A stretch of DNA of 64,000 bases from Helicobacter typhlonius (GTDB taxonomy: Bacteria; Campylobacterota; Campylobacteria; Campylobacterales; Helicobacteraceae). The notes below the pieces were generated by a model that worked only from the letters and a program-made list of their open reading frames with translations, was not told the origin of the DNA and searched no databases. Position 1 is the stretch's first letter, and each line of letters starts with the position of its first letter. The stretch covers positions 806,001-870,000 of the forward strand of contig NZ_LN907858.1 of assembly GCF_001460635.1 (NCBI RefSeq). Reading direction: 5' to 3'. A program made the position numbers and the translations under genes. Of the stretch, positions 54,152-62,793 are shown piece after piece.

Positions 54152-54982
54152 CTAAAAAAGTGTATTGACTTGCTCGATGAAGTCCATTGCATCGACATTT
54201 GTGCCATTGATAACGATACCAAAATGCAAATGCGCCCCGCTCACGCGCCCTGTATCGCCACTTTTAGCGATAATATCTCCACGTTTTATGGTATCGCCTT
54301 GCTTCACATTAAAATCACTCAAGTGAAAATACACACTCACAAGTCCTTCTCCGTGGTCGATAGCAATCGTTTTGCCCGATAAATATCTATCCTGCACAAG
54401 CGCGACCCTGCCGTCATTACTCGCCTTTATATCTGTGCCAATCGCCGCGCGAAAATCTGTGCCTCCGTGGTAGCTTTTAATCGTATTGTTAAACACGCGC
54501 GCACTTCCATAAGGGCTTGTAATTACTGAATCTAGGGGTTTTATAAAGGGTTTGTCCCATAGTCGCCCTTTTGTGATTGTGCGATAGACTTTTATCATAT
54601 CTTCCCTTTCTTTTTCAATGCGCTTTGCCACCTCCTGTGAATAGCTCACTTTATCTTTTGCGACTGTGATTTGTTCTTTTTTGTAAGTCTTTTGTATGAT
54701 GTTAATTTGTGCAATATTTTCTTTGCCACTTTTGATAAATCTTGTATCCTTTTCATAATAGCCAATAGGTACAAAGGCTACAAAACTGCCTTTTTTGCTA
54801 GGGTGGGTAAAAAAATGAAGTGATTTTTTGTTGGAAGTGAGGGATTTGTTGCTATTTGTGATATACATAAAAGCTGTGCCATTATAGGCGGTATAGGGCA
54901 TTAGAGGTTCTTTTGCATTAAGCACGCTAAGGTTAAAATGAAACATCATCGAAATGACAACAAAATAATACAGAATCCGCAT
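54152..54982 (-). CDS. M23 family peptidoglycan endopeptidase
   Basis: 276 residues with a signal peptide. The LytM zinc ligands are intact: SYHGGTDFRA (HxxxD) near residue 168 and SGAHLHFGI (HxH) near 253. The family cuts peptide cross-bridges; helical bacteria use such enzymes (Csd proteins) for cell shape. The N-terminal domain (VPIGYYEKDTRFIKSG) may be regulatory. It stands alone between flgB and the rplU operon. Confidence 0.88.
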   Translation of the reverse strand: MRILYYFVVISMMFHFNLSVLNAKEPLMPYTAYNGTAFMYITNSNKSLTSNKKSLHFFTHPSKKGSFVAFVPIGYYEKDTRFIKSGKENIAQINIIQKTYKKEQITVAKDKVSYSQEVAKRIEKEREDMIKVYRTITKGRLWDKPFIKPLDSVITSPYGSARVFNNTIKSYHGGTDFRAAIGTDIKASNDGRVALVQDRYLSGKTIAIDHGEGLVSVYFHLSDFNVKQGDTIKRGDIIAKSGDTGRVSGAHLHFGIVINGTNVDAMDFIEQVNTLF

Positions 54983-55095
54983 TTTTACTCCTTTTTTGCA
55001 CGAGATTATAACATTAAAAGCTTAGATTAAAGAATTTTAGGATAGAATCGCCCCTTTGTTTCTACAAAAATACTTCAATTCACAAGGAAATGCAA

Positions 55096-55410
55096 ATGTA
55101 TGCGATATTTAAGAATGGAGGCAAACAATACAAGGTCATTGAGGGAAGCATCGTGCTTCTTGATAAAATGAGCCTTGAGCCAAAGTCAAAGGTTGAATTG
55201 AACGAAGTTTTAGCGATTGTCGATGGAGATAATGTCCGCACAGGCACGCCGCTTGTTGCAGGTGCAAAAATTGAAGCGGAAGTTATCAATGAGGGCAGGG
55301 GCAAAAAGGTCGTTACATTCAAAAAGCGTAGAAGGAAAGATAGCAAGACAAAAAGAGGCTTTAGGCGGGACTTTACACGCGTGAAGATTCTAAAGATTGT
55401 AGCAAAATAA
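55096..55410 (+). CDS. rplU: 50S ribosomal protein L21
   Basis: 104 residues from ATG 55096 (an ATG six bases earlier is too close to AAGGA at 55084-55088). Conserved: [39 protein letters not shown] and [11 protein letters not shown]. First gene of the standard rplU-rpmA-obgE order. Confidence 0.95.
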   Translation: MYAIFKNGGKQYKVIEGSIVLLDKMSLEPKSKVELNEVLAIVDGDNVRTGTPLVAGAKIEAEVINEGRGKKVVTFKKRRRKDSKTKRGFRRDFTRVKILKIVAK

Positions 55411-55420
55411 GGAGTAGATA

Positions 55421-55678
55421 ATGGCACACAAGAAAGGTCAGGGAAGCACCCAAAATAATCGCGATTCAGCAGGACGCCGTTTAGGTGTAAAGAAATTTGG
55501 CTCACAATTTGTCCGCGCAGGAAACATTATCGTGCGTCAAAGAGGCACGAAAGTGCATCCGGGTGATAATGTAGGCTTAGGTAAAGATCATACGATTTAC
55601 GCCCTTATTGATGGAATTGTGAAATTTCAGCAAAAAGATAAGAATCGCAAGAAAGTTTCAGTTATTCCCGCTTCTTAG
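55421..55678 (+). CDS. rpmA: 50S ribosomal protein L27
   Basis: 85 residues: [20 protein letters not shown], then [20 protein letters not shown] and [14 protein letters not shown], all conserved. The N-terminus lacks the cleaved leader found in Firmicutes. Ten bases after rplU. A stem GTGGTGAGA...TCTCGCCAC follows at about 55686-55711. Confidence 0.96.
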   Translation: MAHKKGQGSTQNNRDSAGRRLGVKKFGSQFVRAGNIIVRQRGTKVHPGDNVGLGKDHTIYALIDGIVKFQQKDKNRKKVSVIPAS

Positions 55679-55810
55679 GGGGATGTGGTGAGATGTTAGA
55701 ATCTCGCCACTACCAGCGGGTGTGGAGTGTATAGGTAAGCATTTATGAGAATCTTTACATATATACTTGAATACACTCTTGCGTGGCTGTGCGTCCTTTG
55801 AGGGGTTGGA

Positions 55811-56833
55811 ATGTTTGTAGATAGTGTAGATATTTTTGTTGCTTCGGGCAAGGGGGGGGCTGGTGCGGTGAGCTTCCGCCGAGAAAAATTTGTCATTCAG
55901 GGCGGACCTGATGGTGGCGATGGTGGCGATGGTGGCGATGTGTATGTGGAAGTAGATAACAACACCGATACACTTTCAAAATATCGCGGTGCGCGTCATT
56001 ATAAAGCAAAAAATGGGCAGCCCGGTCAGGCAAAAAGATGTAATGGCAAGAGGGGTGAGCATATCACGCTTAAAGTCCCGCTCGGGACGCAGATTCTAGA
56101 CTTTGATACAAAAGAGTTGCTCATAGATATGAATACCTATCCAAAAAATGTGTGTTTGCTTAAAGGTGGCAAAGGAGGGCTGGGCAATGTGCATTTTAAA
56201 AATTCTACCAATCAAGCTCCTACCTACGCGCAAAAGGGCTTAAGCGGGGAGGAGAAACATATCCTTTTAGAGCTAAAGCTTATCGCTGATGTGGGGCTTG
56301 TGGGATTTCCAAATGTAGGCAAATCTACGCTTATTTCCACACTTTCAAACGCAAAGCCTGAAGTGGCAAATTATGAATTTACCACACTCACACCCCATCT
56401 TGGTGCGGTCGATGTTGATGAATTTTCATCTTTTGTGATGGCAGATATTCCGGGTATTATTGAGGGTGCAAGTGAGGGTAAAGGGCTTGGGCTAGAATTT
56501 TTAAAACATATTGAGCGCACTAGCTTTTTGCTTTTTGTGCTAGATTCTATGCGTGAGCAGAGCTTCAAAGAGCAGTGGGAGATTCTCAATTTAGAGCTTC
56601 AAAAGTTTTCATCTATCTTAGCCCAAAGAGCCTTTGGGATTGTGCTTTCAAAAAGCGATATGCAATATTTGGGGGAGGAGTTTAGATTCAAATTTGAAAC
56701 ACAATCTAAAGAGTTAGAGCAGTTTTTAACCCACAAAGGTAATCCGCAAAAATTTATCTTACCTATTTCAAGTCTTAAAAAAACAGGCTTAAAAGAACTT
56801 ACTTTTACACTTTTTACTGCTCTTAAAGCATAA
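55811..56833 (+). CDS. obgE: GTPase ObgE/CgtA
   Basis: 340 residues. Obg glycine-rich domain ([28 protein letters not shown]) then the G domain: [12 protein letters not shown] (G1), [20 protein letters not shown] (G3), LSKSDM (G4). Ribosome-linked GTPase needed for 50S maturation. A G8 run at 55852-55859 and the GATGGTGGC repeats lie within the glycine-rich part, and the frame is intact. Followed by a strong terminator. Confidence 0.95.
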   Translation: MFVDSVDIFVASGKGGAGAVSFRREKFVIQGGPDGGDGGDGGDVYVEVDNNTDTLSKYRGARHYKAKNGQPGQAKRCNGKRGEHITLKVPLGTQILDFDTKELLIDMNTYPKNVCLLKGGKGGLGNVHFKNSTNQAPTYAQKGLSGEEKHILLELKLIADVGLVGFPNVGKSTLISTLSNAKPEVANYEFTTLTPHLGAVDVDEFSSFVMADIPGIIEGASEGKGLGLEFLKHIERTSFLLFVLDSMREQSFKEQWEILNLELQKFSSILAQRAFGIVLSKSDMQYLGEEFRFKFETQSKELEQFLTHKGNPQKFILPISSLKKTGLKELTFTLFTALKA

Positions 56834-56836
56834 ATC

Positions 56837-56875
56837 TTACAAGAGCGATTCATTTTCAAATAATCACTCTTGTAA
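56837..56875 (+). terminator. Strong hairpin terminator after obgE
   Basis: Arms TTACAAGAGCGATT (56837-56850) and AATCACTCTTGTAA (56862-56875) pair at 13 of 14 positions with an 11-base loop; TGTAACAATTTTTTAT follows. It lies immediately after the obgE stop and ends the rplU-rpmA-obgE transcript. Confidence 0.75.
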
Positions 56876-57148
56876 TGTAACAATTTTTTATATAAACATC
56901 TACTCCTATATTTTGTTTTAAGCAAAAATGAGAAAATTAAATGTAATGTATTTACTTTTTTGGAGGATTTAAATAATATTCATATTAGGTGCATCACTAC
57001 TCTGCTTTGAATAGCTTTGTGCTAACAAAAGGGTTGTATCTTTGGAAGTAAATGTGTTTTGGATTCTATTTTAGAATCTTTAGGTATTAAACATTCTCTT
57101 TAACGCCCCCCCCCACAGATAAGTTTAAGGGTGCTAAAATGACAGAAT
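56876..57148. other. Intergenic region with a C9 tract
   Basis: 273 bases between convergent genes. A run of nine C lies at 57106-57114. No ORF uses the tract: open frames there are short and lack ribosome sites. Nothing else is clear apart from AGATTCT-type words (57063-57080). Confidence 0.45.
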
Positions 57149-57889
57149 CTAAGCCATTATTTTGTTTAGGAAAGCTTGGAGGCGCGGAGTTTTTGGGGAT
57201 TCAAAAATCTCTGTGGGTGTGCCTTGCTCTGTTATGTGTCCATTTTCCATAAAAATAATGCGACTAGCCACTTCTCTAGCAAAGCGCATTTCGTGCGTTA
57301 CGCAGACCATACTCATACCCTCACTTGCTAAATCCCTCATCAAATCAAGCACCTCGCCCACCATTTCGGGATCAAGTGCGGAAGTTGGCTCATCAAAAAG
57401 CATAATCTCGGGTTTATTCATTAGTGCGCGAGCAATTGCCACCCTCTGTTTTTGCCCACCGCTTAGGCGTGAGGGATAAGAATCTTGTTTATCAAGTAAG
57501 CCTATGCGCTTAAGGAGCTCCTGTGCTCGTGTAATAGCCTCATTTTGGCTAAGTAATTTTAAAAATGTGGGCGCAAGGGTGAGATTCTGTAACACATTGA
57601 GATTGTTAAATAAATTAAAATGCTGAAACACCATTCCCATTTTTGTTCGCGCCTTATTTATGTCCCAGCTTGAAGTATCTTGCGGGAACAAAATCTTATC
57701 ATCAAGATAGATTTCCCCACTGCTTGGGACTTCGAGGAGATTTATACATCTTAGTAAAGTTGATTTGCCCGAACCACTCGGTCCTATAATGACGACTTTT
57801 TCACCCATTTTGATATGTAGATTAATGTCTGTAAGCACTGGTTTATCATCAAAATACTTGTGTAATTGCTTAATATGTATCACTTGCAC
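57149..57889 (-). CDS. Polar amino acid ABC transporter, ATP-binding protein
   Basis: 246 residues. Walker [11 protein letters not shown]-loop, signature [15 protein letters not shown], Walker [22 protein letters not shown]-loop VTHEMRFA: GlnQ/HisP type. Overlaps the permease gene by 20 bases. Third gene of binding protein-permease-ATPase. Substrate likely a polar amino acid (e.g. glutamine, cystine or arginine); not resolvable. Confidence 0.92.
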   Translation of the reverse strand: MQVIHIKQLHKYFDDKPVLTDINLHIKMGEKVVIIGPSGSGKSTLLRCINLLEVPSSGEIYLDDKILFPQDTSSWDINKARTKMGMVFQHFNLFNNLNVLQNLTLAPTFLKLLSQNEAITRAQELLKRIGLLDKQDSYPSRLSGGQKQRVAIARALMNKPEIMLFDEPTSALDPEMVGEVLDLMRDLASEGMSMVCVTHEMRFAREVASRIIFMENGHITEQGTPTEIFESPKTPRLQAFLNKIMA

Positions 57890-58577
57890 GCAACCTTTTT
57901 TCGTAGAGTTTGACGAGATAGCTCGCGCATATCACGAGCAAAAGATAGGAGAGGGCGAGGAAAAAATACGGAAACATATATTCGTAGTTTGCCCCGCCTA
58001 TGCTTTTAAAAGCGTAGGTAAGGTCGTGAACGGTGATGTAGTTTGCTACTGAAGTTTCTTTTAGAAGCGTGATAAACTCATTACAAAGTGCGGGTAAGGC
58101 ATTTTTGAGTGCTTGAGGAAAGATGATATAGCGCATACTTGCTCGTGCGCTTAGTCCTAAAGCCCTCGCTGCTTCATCTTGCCCCCTATCTACGCTTAGA
58201 ATCCCACTGCGCACGATTTCGCTCACATATGCACCGCTATTTAAGCCAAAGATTGCTACCGCAACAAGAAGTGCGCTTACGCCCTTTAGCCCAAAAGCGG
58301 GGAGAATCACAAAATAGATAAAAAGGAGTTGCACGACAATGGGAGTACCACGAAAGAAACCCACATACGCCTTGAGAAACGCGCACAAGATTTTATGCGG
58401 GAGTGGAGGATTCCTATAAGTAATAGCAATCGCCACCAAAGTGCCCACAATCACGCCAATAAAAAGTGCTAAAATAGCGAGAAGCAAGGTCGTGCCAAGC
58501 CCCTCCAAAACAAGCTTGTATCCACCATTTGTGATGAGCTGATGAGTGAAAAGAGCGTATTTTTGTGCAAATTCCAT
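57870..58577 (-). CDS. Polar amino acid ABC transporter, permease
   Basis: 235 residues with five to six membrane helices. HisM/GlnP-type loop [11 protein letters not shown]-like ([26 protein letters not shown]) is present and contacts the ATPase, and [15 protein letters not shown] is typical. Starts 3 bases after the binding protein gene stop. Confidence 0.9.
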   Translation of the reverse strand: MEFAQKYALFTHQLITNGGYKLVLEGLGTTLLLAILALFIGVIVGTLVAIAITYRNPPLPHKILCAFLKAYVGFFRGTPIVVQLLFIYFVILPAFGLKGVSALLVAVAIFGLNSGAYVSEIVRSGILSVDRGQDEAARALGLSARASMRYIIFPQALKNALPALCNEFITLLKETSVANYITVHDLTYAFKSIGGANYEYMFPYFFLALSYLLLVICASYLVKLYEKRLRASDTY

Positions 58578-58580
58578 TCG

Positions 58581-59390
58581 TTATTTTCCTGTGTAGTAAG
58601 CCTTGATAATATTTTCAAGTGTGCCATCTTGTTTGAGTTCATTTAGAATCTCATTAATAGAATCCCTAAGCTTTGGTTTGTCTTTTGTGATACCAATGGC
58701 GTATTTTTCATTGGTGAGTGCGATTTCAATAATTTTCGTTCCGCTATTTGCTTTGACAATCTCGTGTGCAGGCATTTCATCAATAATCACAACATCAATT
58801 TGAGCATTTTTCATCGCAATCGCTGCGAGTGCGCCATTTGAAAAGCTTTTTGTGGTGGCATTAGAAAATCCTTCAAACCCCCAATCCGCATCACCTTTAG
58901 CGTAAAAAAGCCCTGTTGTGCCTACTTGCACACCGATTCTAAGATTTGGAATCGCCTTAAGCGCACTCACAAGATCTTTTTTTGTGGTAATGTTATCAAA
59001 GCGCGTATCATCACTAAGCGTGATAAGCATTTGTGAGGCGTTAAAATAAGTGTTACTGAAGTCAATGACTTTTTCGCGTGTGTCATTTATAGTCAAGCCT
59101 GAAAGTGCAATATCTGCGTTGCCTCCGGCAAGTGAAGTAACTACCGAATCAAACTCCATATCCTTAATAACAAGCTTTTTATCAAGTTTTTGAGCAATGA
59201 CGCGCGCCAAGTCCATATCAATGCCTTTAAATTCCTGTCCCTCGACATACTCAAATGGTGTAAAATTCGCTGCAGTCGCCACGACAAGTTCATCATCTTT
59301 ACACCCATTGAGCGCAAAGATACCGAATATTGCAAACATCACTGCCACTATGACTCTCAAATAAAACCTTATAAAATATGATACGCGCAT
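58581..59390 (-). CDS. Amino acid ABC transporter, substrate-binding lipoprotein
   Basis: 269 residues. Membrane leader ending in the lipobox FALNGC, then family 3 binding protein motifs: ATAANFTPFEYVEGQEFKG IDMDLA, DIALSGLTINDTREKVIDFS and GVQVGTTGLFY. The lipid anchor is usual for this phylum. First gene of the transporter operon. Confidence 0.9.
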   Translation of the reverse strand: MRVSYFIRFYLRVIVAVMFAIFGIFALNGCKDDELVVATAANFTPFEYVEGQEFKGIDMDLARVIAQKLDKKLVIKDMEFDSVVTSLAGGNADIALSGLTINDTREKVIDFSNTYFNASQMLITLSDDTRFDNITTKKDLVSALKAIPNLRIGVQVGTTGLFYAKGDADWGFEGFSNATTKSFSNGALAAIAMKNAQIDVVIIDEMPAHEIVKANSGTKIIEIALTNEKYAIGITKDKPKLRDSINEILNELKQDGTLENIIKAYYTGK

Positions 59391-59535
59391 ATTATCCCTT
59401 TAGCCAAAAGTAAAAGCACGTATTCTAATCTTTTTAAACTTAAATTAAAATGGACGTGCGGAGTTTAAGATATAGTGTGCCATATAGTGATAAATCCAAA
59501 TGTGTTAGAATCTGTAAGGCAAAAAAGGAGCGTAA

Positions 59536-60300
59536 ATGTGGTTGGCAGGGATTGATGAGGCAGGGCGGGGCTGTCTGTGTGGGAGTTTATTTGTCGCTGG
59601 TGTGATAGGCAAGGCACATATTATTAAATCTTTTGGTGCAAAGGATAGTAAGAAACTCTCACCTAAGCGGCGTGAGATTCTCTATGAGGCGATGTGTGAG
59701 GCGCGAGAAAGGGGCGATTTAGCTTTTTTTGTGGTGGAAATAGATGCAGAGGAAATAGATGCAAATGGTTTAAGTTCCGCTATGAGAAAGGGTATAGAAT
59801 CTGTGATGAGTGCGATTGGGAATTATGCGCTGGCAGGGCAGATTCTGCAAAAAAGTATCTTTAAGATGGCGCAGGATTCACAGGATTGGCAAGTTTTGCA
59901 AGATTCTAAAGAGAGTGTAGATAGAGTAGAACAGGAGAAAGCGCAAGTCAGCGAGAGTAGTCAATGTAATGTGGTACACAATAGCGCAATAGGTGCAAAT
60001 GAGCTTGTTGTTATAATAGACGGGAATACGACTTTTAAGGCGCAGATTCCGCAATATTTGCTGAATGCAGGGCTAAAAATGCAAACTTTGGTTAAGGCAG
60101 ATTCGTTATTTGAGGTCGTATCGTGCGCTTCTATCGTGGCAAAGGTGCATAAAGACAGGCAAATGTGTGAAGTAGATAAGATTTATCCCCAATATAAACT
60201 TGCTCAAAACAAAGGCTATGGGACTTTGGAGCATAGAAAAAGTATTGTTGAATATGGATATTGCCCTTATCATCGCAAGAGTTTTACATTTTCACTTTGA
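59536..60300 (+). CDS. rnhB: Ribonuclease HII with internal insertion
   Basis: 254 residues against about 190-215 for the family. Catalytic residues are present: GIDEAGRG (Asp, Glu), VIIDGNTTF (Asp) and VKADSLFEVVSCASIVAKVHKD (Asp). Between about residues 108 and 150 is an extra Gln/Ser/Asp-rich stretch (MAQDSQDWQVLQDSKESVDR...) that the usual enzyme lacks, placed just before the third catalytic block. It removes RNA from RNA-DNA hybrids. GGAGCG precedes the ATG. Confidence 0.9.
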   Translation: MWLAGIDEAGRGCLCGSLFVAGVIGKAHIIKSFGAKDSKKLSPKRREILYEAMCEARERGDLAFFVVEIDAEEIDANGLSSAMRKGIESVMSAIGNYALAGQILQKSIFKMAQDSQDWQVLQDSKESVDRVEQEKAQVSESSQCNVVHNSAIGANELVVIIDGNTTFKAQIPQYLLNAGLKMQTLVKADSLFEVVSCASIVAKVHKDRQMCEVDKIYPQYKLAQNKGYGTLEHRKSIVEYGYCPYHRKSFTFSL

Positions 60301-60409
60301 TACACTATGCCTAAAGAATGCTCGGTTTTAACTTTGGTTTAAATTAAAACAATATAGAATCCCAAGAAGTTTTAGCAAGATTTAGAAATTGCAGAGGGGA
60401 AGTGGGCTT

Positions 60410-60952
60410 ATGTTGCCAGAGTGGAGTGATAAGTTTAGCGTCCATAATGAGATTATAGACGAGCAGCATCAAAGGCTGTTCGAGTTGGCTCATCGTGCCT
60501 ACAAGGTAGCGAATAGGCATACTGATAGAGAGCAGATTAGGGGTATAATTGCCGAGTTTTTTGACTATATGAAGACGCACTTTAGAGATGAAGAGCAATA
60601 TATGCACGCTATTGGTTATTCGCGCTTGGAGGAGCATAAAAAAATACATCGTGCGATTGTAGCTGATATGGCGAGTATGGTAAAAAATGTCCGCTCTACA
60701 AATGAAATCAAGGACCAGATTCTTATTATTGCAAAAGATTGGCTTTTGACACATATTTTGCAAGAGGATATGCAAATTGAGAGATTTCGCAAGGCACATA
60801 CAAAATCAACCGATAAGATATATACTTACATTTGCGCGTGTCCGGGCAGAGAGCATAAGCTTACAGAATCTATGCATATTTTTATTAAAAGTAGTGCGCG
60901 AAAAGTGCTATGCAAGGAGTGTCAGCAACCTATTGTGCCTAAAGATACATAA
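60410..60952 (+). CDS. Bacteriohemerythrin with C-terminal cysteine motif (copy 1)
   Basis: 180 residues from ATG 60410 (GAGGGGAAG upstream); an earlier in-frame TTG is less likely. Di-iron hemerythrin ligands: FSVHNEIIDEQHQRLFEL, FDYMKTHFRDEEQYMHAIGY, EEHKKIH and LTHILQEDMQIE. Residues about 140-180 add CACPGREHKLTES...CKECQQPI, a CxC...CxxC set that could bind zinc. Oxygen sensing or delivery is the known role; the tail may give redox or partner binding. A close paralogue follows. Confidence 0.85.
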   Translation: MLPEWSDKFSVHNEIIDEQHQRLFELAHRAYKVANRHTDREQIRGIIAEFFDYMKTHFRDEEQYMHAIGYSRLEEHKKIHRAIVADMASMVKNVRSTNEIKDQILIIAKDWLLTHILQEDMQIERFRKAHTKSTDKIYTYICACPGREHKLTESMHIFIKSSARKVLCKECQQPIVPKDT

Positions 60953-60981
60953 GCACTTCATCTTAACACAAAGGGGCAAGA

Positions 60982-61563
60982 ATGTTACCAGATTGGAGCA
61001 ATGAATTTAGCGTTCATCACGAGATTATAGACGAGCAGCATCAAAGGCTGTTCGAGTTGGCTCACAAGGCGTATCGTATAGCAAATAGCCAAAGCTCTGC
61101 CGAGGAAGTGAAAGGCATTCTTACAGAGTTTTTCAATTATATGAAGACGCACTTTAAAGACGAAGAACAATATATGCATACTATTGGCTACCCGCGCCTC
61201 GAAGAACATAGGAAGATTCATCGCACAATCGTGGCTGATATGGCTGGTATGGTAAAACACGTATCCTCGCTTGAAGTGATTAAGGAAATGATTTCTACAA
61301 TCGCGAAAGATTGGCTTTTGACACATATTTTGCAAGAAGATATGCTGATTGAAAAATATCGCAAAGAGCAGTTAGAGAGTGGGGCGACTTGCGAGGTAAG
61401 AGAAGTGAGATACTATTACTATACTTGCGCGTGTCCAGGCAGAGAGCATAAGCTTACAGAATCTATGCACCTCTTTGCTGAACGCTCATCAAATCCTATC
61501 ACTTGTAAGGAATGTCGCCAACAAATTAAATTTAAAGAAACGCGCGTGATAACCCAGCCCTGA
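60982..61563 (+). CDS. Bacteriohemerythrin with C-terminal cysteine motif (copy 2)
   Basis: 193 residues, starting MLPDWSNEFSVHHEIIDEQH. All hemerythrin ligands are conserved as in copy 1, and the tail has CACPGREHKLTES...CKECRQQIKF. Long stretches match copy 1 at DNA level, for example GAGATTATAGACGAGCAGCA, so this is a tandem duplication. 29 bases separate the genes. Followed by an intrinsic terminator. Confidence 0.87.
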   Translation: MLPDWSNEFSVHHEIIDEQHQRLFELAHKAYRIANSQSSAEEVKGILTEFFNYMKTHFKDEEQYMHTIGYPRLEEHRKIHRTIVADMAGMVKHVSSLEVIKEMISTIAKDWLLTHILQEDMLIEKYRKEQLESGATCEVREVRYYYYTCACPGREHKLTESMHLFAERSSNPITCKECRQQIKFKETRVITQP

Positions 61564-61601
61564 TGAGCTACTTTTAGATCGTCATCAAAGATGTGCGGTA
61601 G

Positions 61602-61631
61602 AGCAGATTCTAAACTTAGAATCTGCTTTTT
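61602..61631 (+). terminator. Intrinsic terminator after the hemerythrin pair
   Basis: AGCAGATTCTAA (61602-61613) and TTAGAATCTGCT (61616-61627) are perfect complements, closely spaced, followed by TTTTT. Stem about 11-12 bp. Both arms contain the AGATTCT/AGAATCT word common in this window. Confidence 0.85.
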
Positions 61632-61700
61632 CCTTAGCCCGCTTTGAGGCGGTTTGATTTGGGGTAGCCAAAAAGCTACAAATTTAAAAAATTACAGAAT

Positions 61701-62753
61701 CTACAAACCAATCTTGATATCACTTTTTCCCTGCGTGATGATATTCATATATTCTTTGTAGATTGATTTATAGTTTTGTAAAATAGTATTATTTAGCTCA
61801 CTAAACCACATCAGCTTGAAATTCTTAAACTGCGCGTTGTAGTAGGTATAGATAAGCTCTGCGCGTGGATTTGAAAGCTTGACTTTGCCGTCCTTTACCT
61901 TTGTAATCTCTACACTGCCTAGCATACCAATGCGCTTATTTGTGCCTCTCTGCCCCGAGATGAGATTCCCTAGTGAGTAATACACCAATGTATCGCCTAT
62001 CCATTCCGCAGGTTGCACCACGTGCGGATGTGTGCCAATGACTAAATCCACACCAAGCTCGGATAGAAGCTTAGCATATTGTTTTTGCTCGGCACTTGGG
62101 GCAAAGTCATATTCAATCCCCCAGTGCATTGACACCATTAGAAAATCCACTTTCTCGCGCACCGCGGCAATATCTTTACGCAACATCTCTTTCGTATAGA
62201 CATTGACAAGATATTCTTTGCCCTTTGGCAATGGAATACCATTTGTGCCATATGTGTAGGCTAAAAGCGCATAGGTGATACCATTTTTTTTCAGAATCTG
62301 CACTTGATTGCGCTCGTTGAAACTGCCATAACTTCCTGCTGTGAGCGCGTTTTTACCACGCCAAAATTCAAGCGAAGAGAGCACTGCCTTTTCTCCTCTA
62401 TCAAGTGTGTGATTATTTGCTAAAGAGACGAGATTAAAGCCTAAGGAGAGCATATTATCGCCAAATTCTTGAGGCGAATTAAACGCCGGATAAGTGCTTA
62501 AGCCGAGCTTTGTGCCGCCTAGAATCGTCTCTTGATTATAAAAAGCCAAGTCGTATTTTTTTGCGATTTCAAGCGCAGTAAGCATTTTGCTAAAGTCATA
62601 GCTGCCATTTTCTTGTTTTGCATCATTATATACAGAAGCGTGCAGTAGCGCATCTCCTGCCATAATGAGCTTTAATGAGCCATTACCCGCCCCATACACA
62701 CTTCCACATAGGATTGCGTAGCATATCACTAGCACAGAGAGAAATTTTTTCAT
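61701..62753 (-). CDS. CapA family protein (poly-gamma-glutamate synthesis-like metallophosphatase fold)
   Basis: 350 residues. Signal peptide KFLSVLVICYAILCGSVYG, then KLIMAGDALLHASVY, YNQETILGG, FNLVSLANNHTLDRGEKAV, MVSMHWGIEYDFAPSAEQK and VIGTHPHVVQPAEWIG: the CapA/PgsA metal-binding pattern. In other bacteria it takes part in polyglutamate or capsule formation; no companion genes are here, so the role is open. Exported. Confidence 0.8.
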   Translation of the reverse strand: MKKFLSVLVICYAILCGSVYGAGNGSLKLIMAGDALLHASVYNDAKQENGSYDFSKMLTALEIAKKYDLAFYNQETILGGTKLGLSTYPAFNSPQEFGDNMLSLGFNLVSLANNHTLDRGEKAVLSSLEFWRGKNALTAGSYGSFNERNQVQILKKNGITYALLAYTYGTNGIPLPKGKEYLVNVYTKEMLRKDIAAVREKVDFLMVSMHWGIEYDFAPSAEQKQYAKLLSELGVDLVIGTHPHVVQPAEWIGDTLVYYSLGNLISGQRGTNKRIGMLGSVEITKVKDGKVKLSNPRAELIYTYYNAQFKNFKLMWFSELNNTILQNYKSIYKEYMNIITQGKSDIKIGL

Positions 62754-62793
62754 TGCTATCCTTTTATTTGAGTTGTGGCATTTTACTTAAAAT

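Noticed and set aside
55852-55859. G8 run in obgE
   Set aside because: It encodes the conserved glycine-rich part of an essential gene, so switching is implausible.
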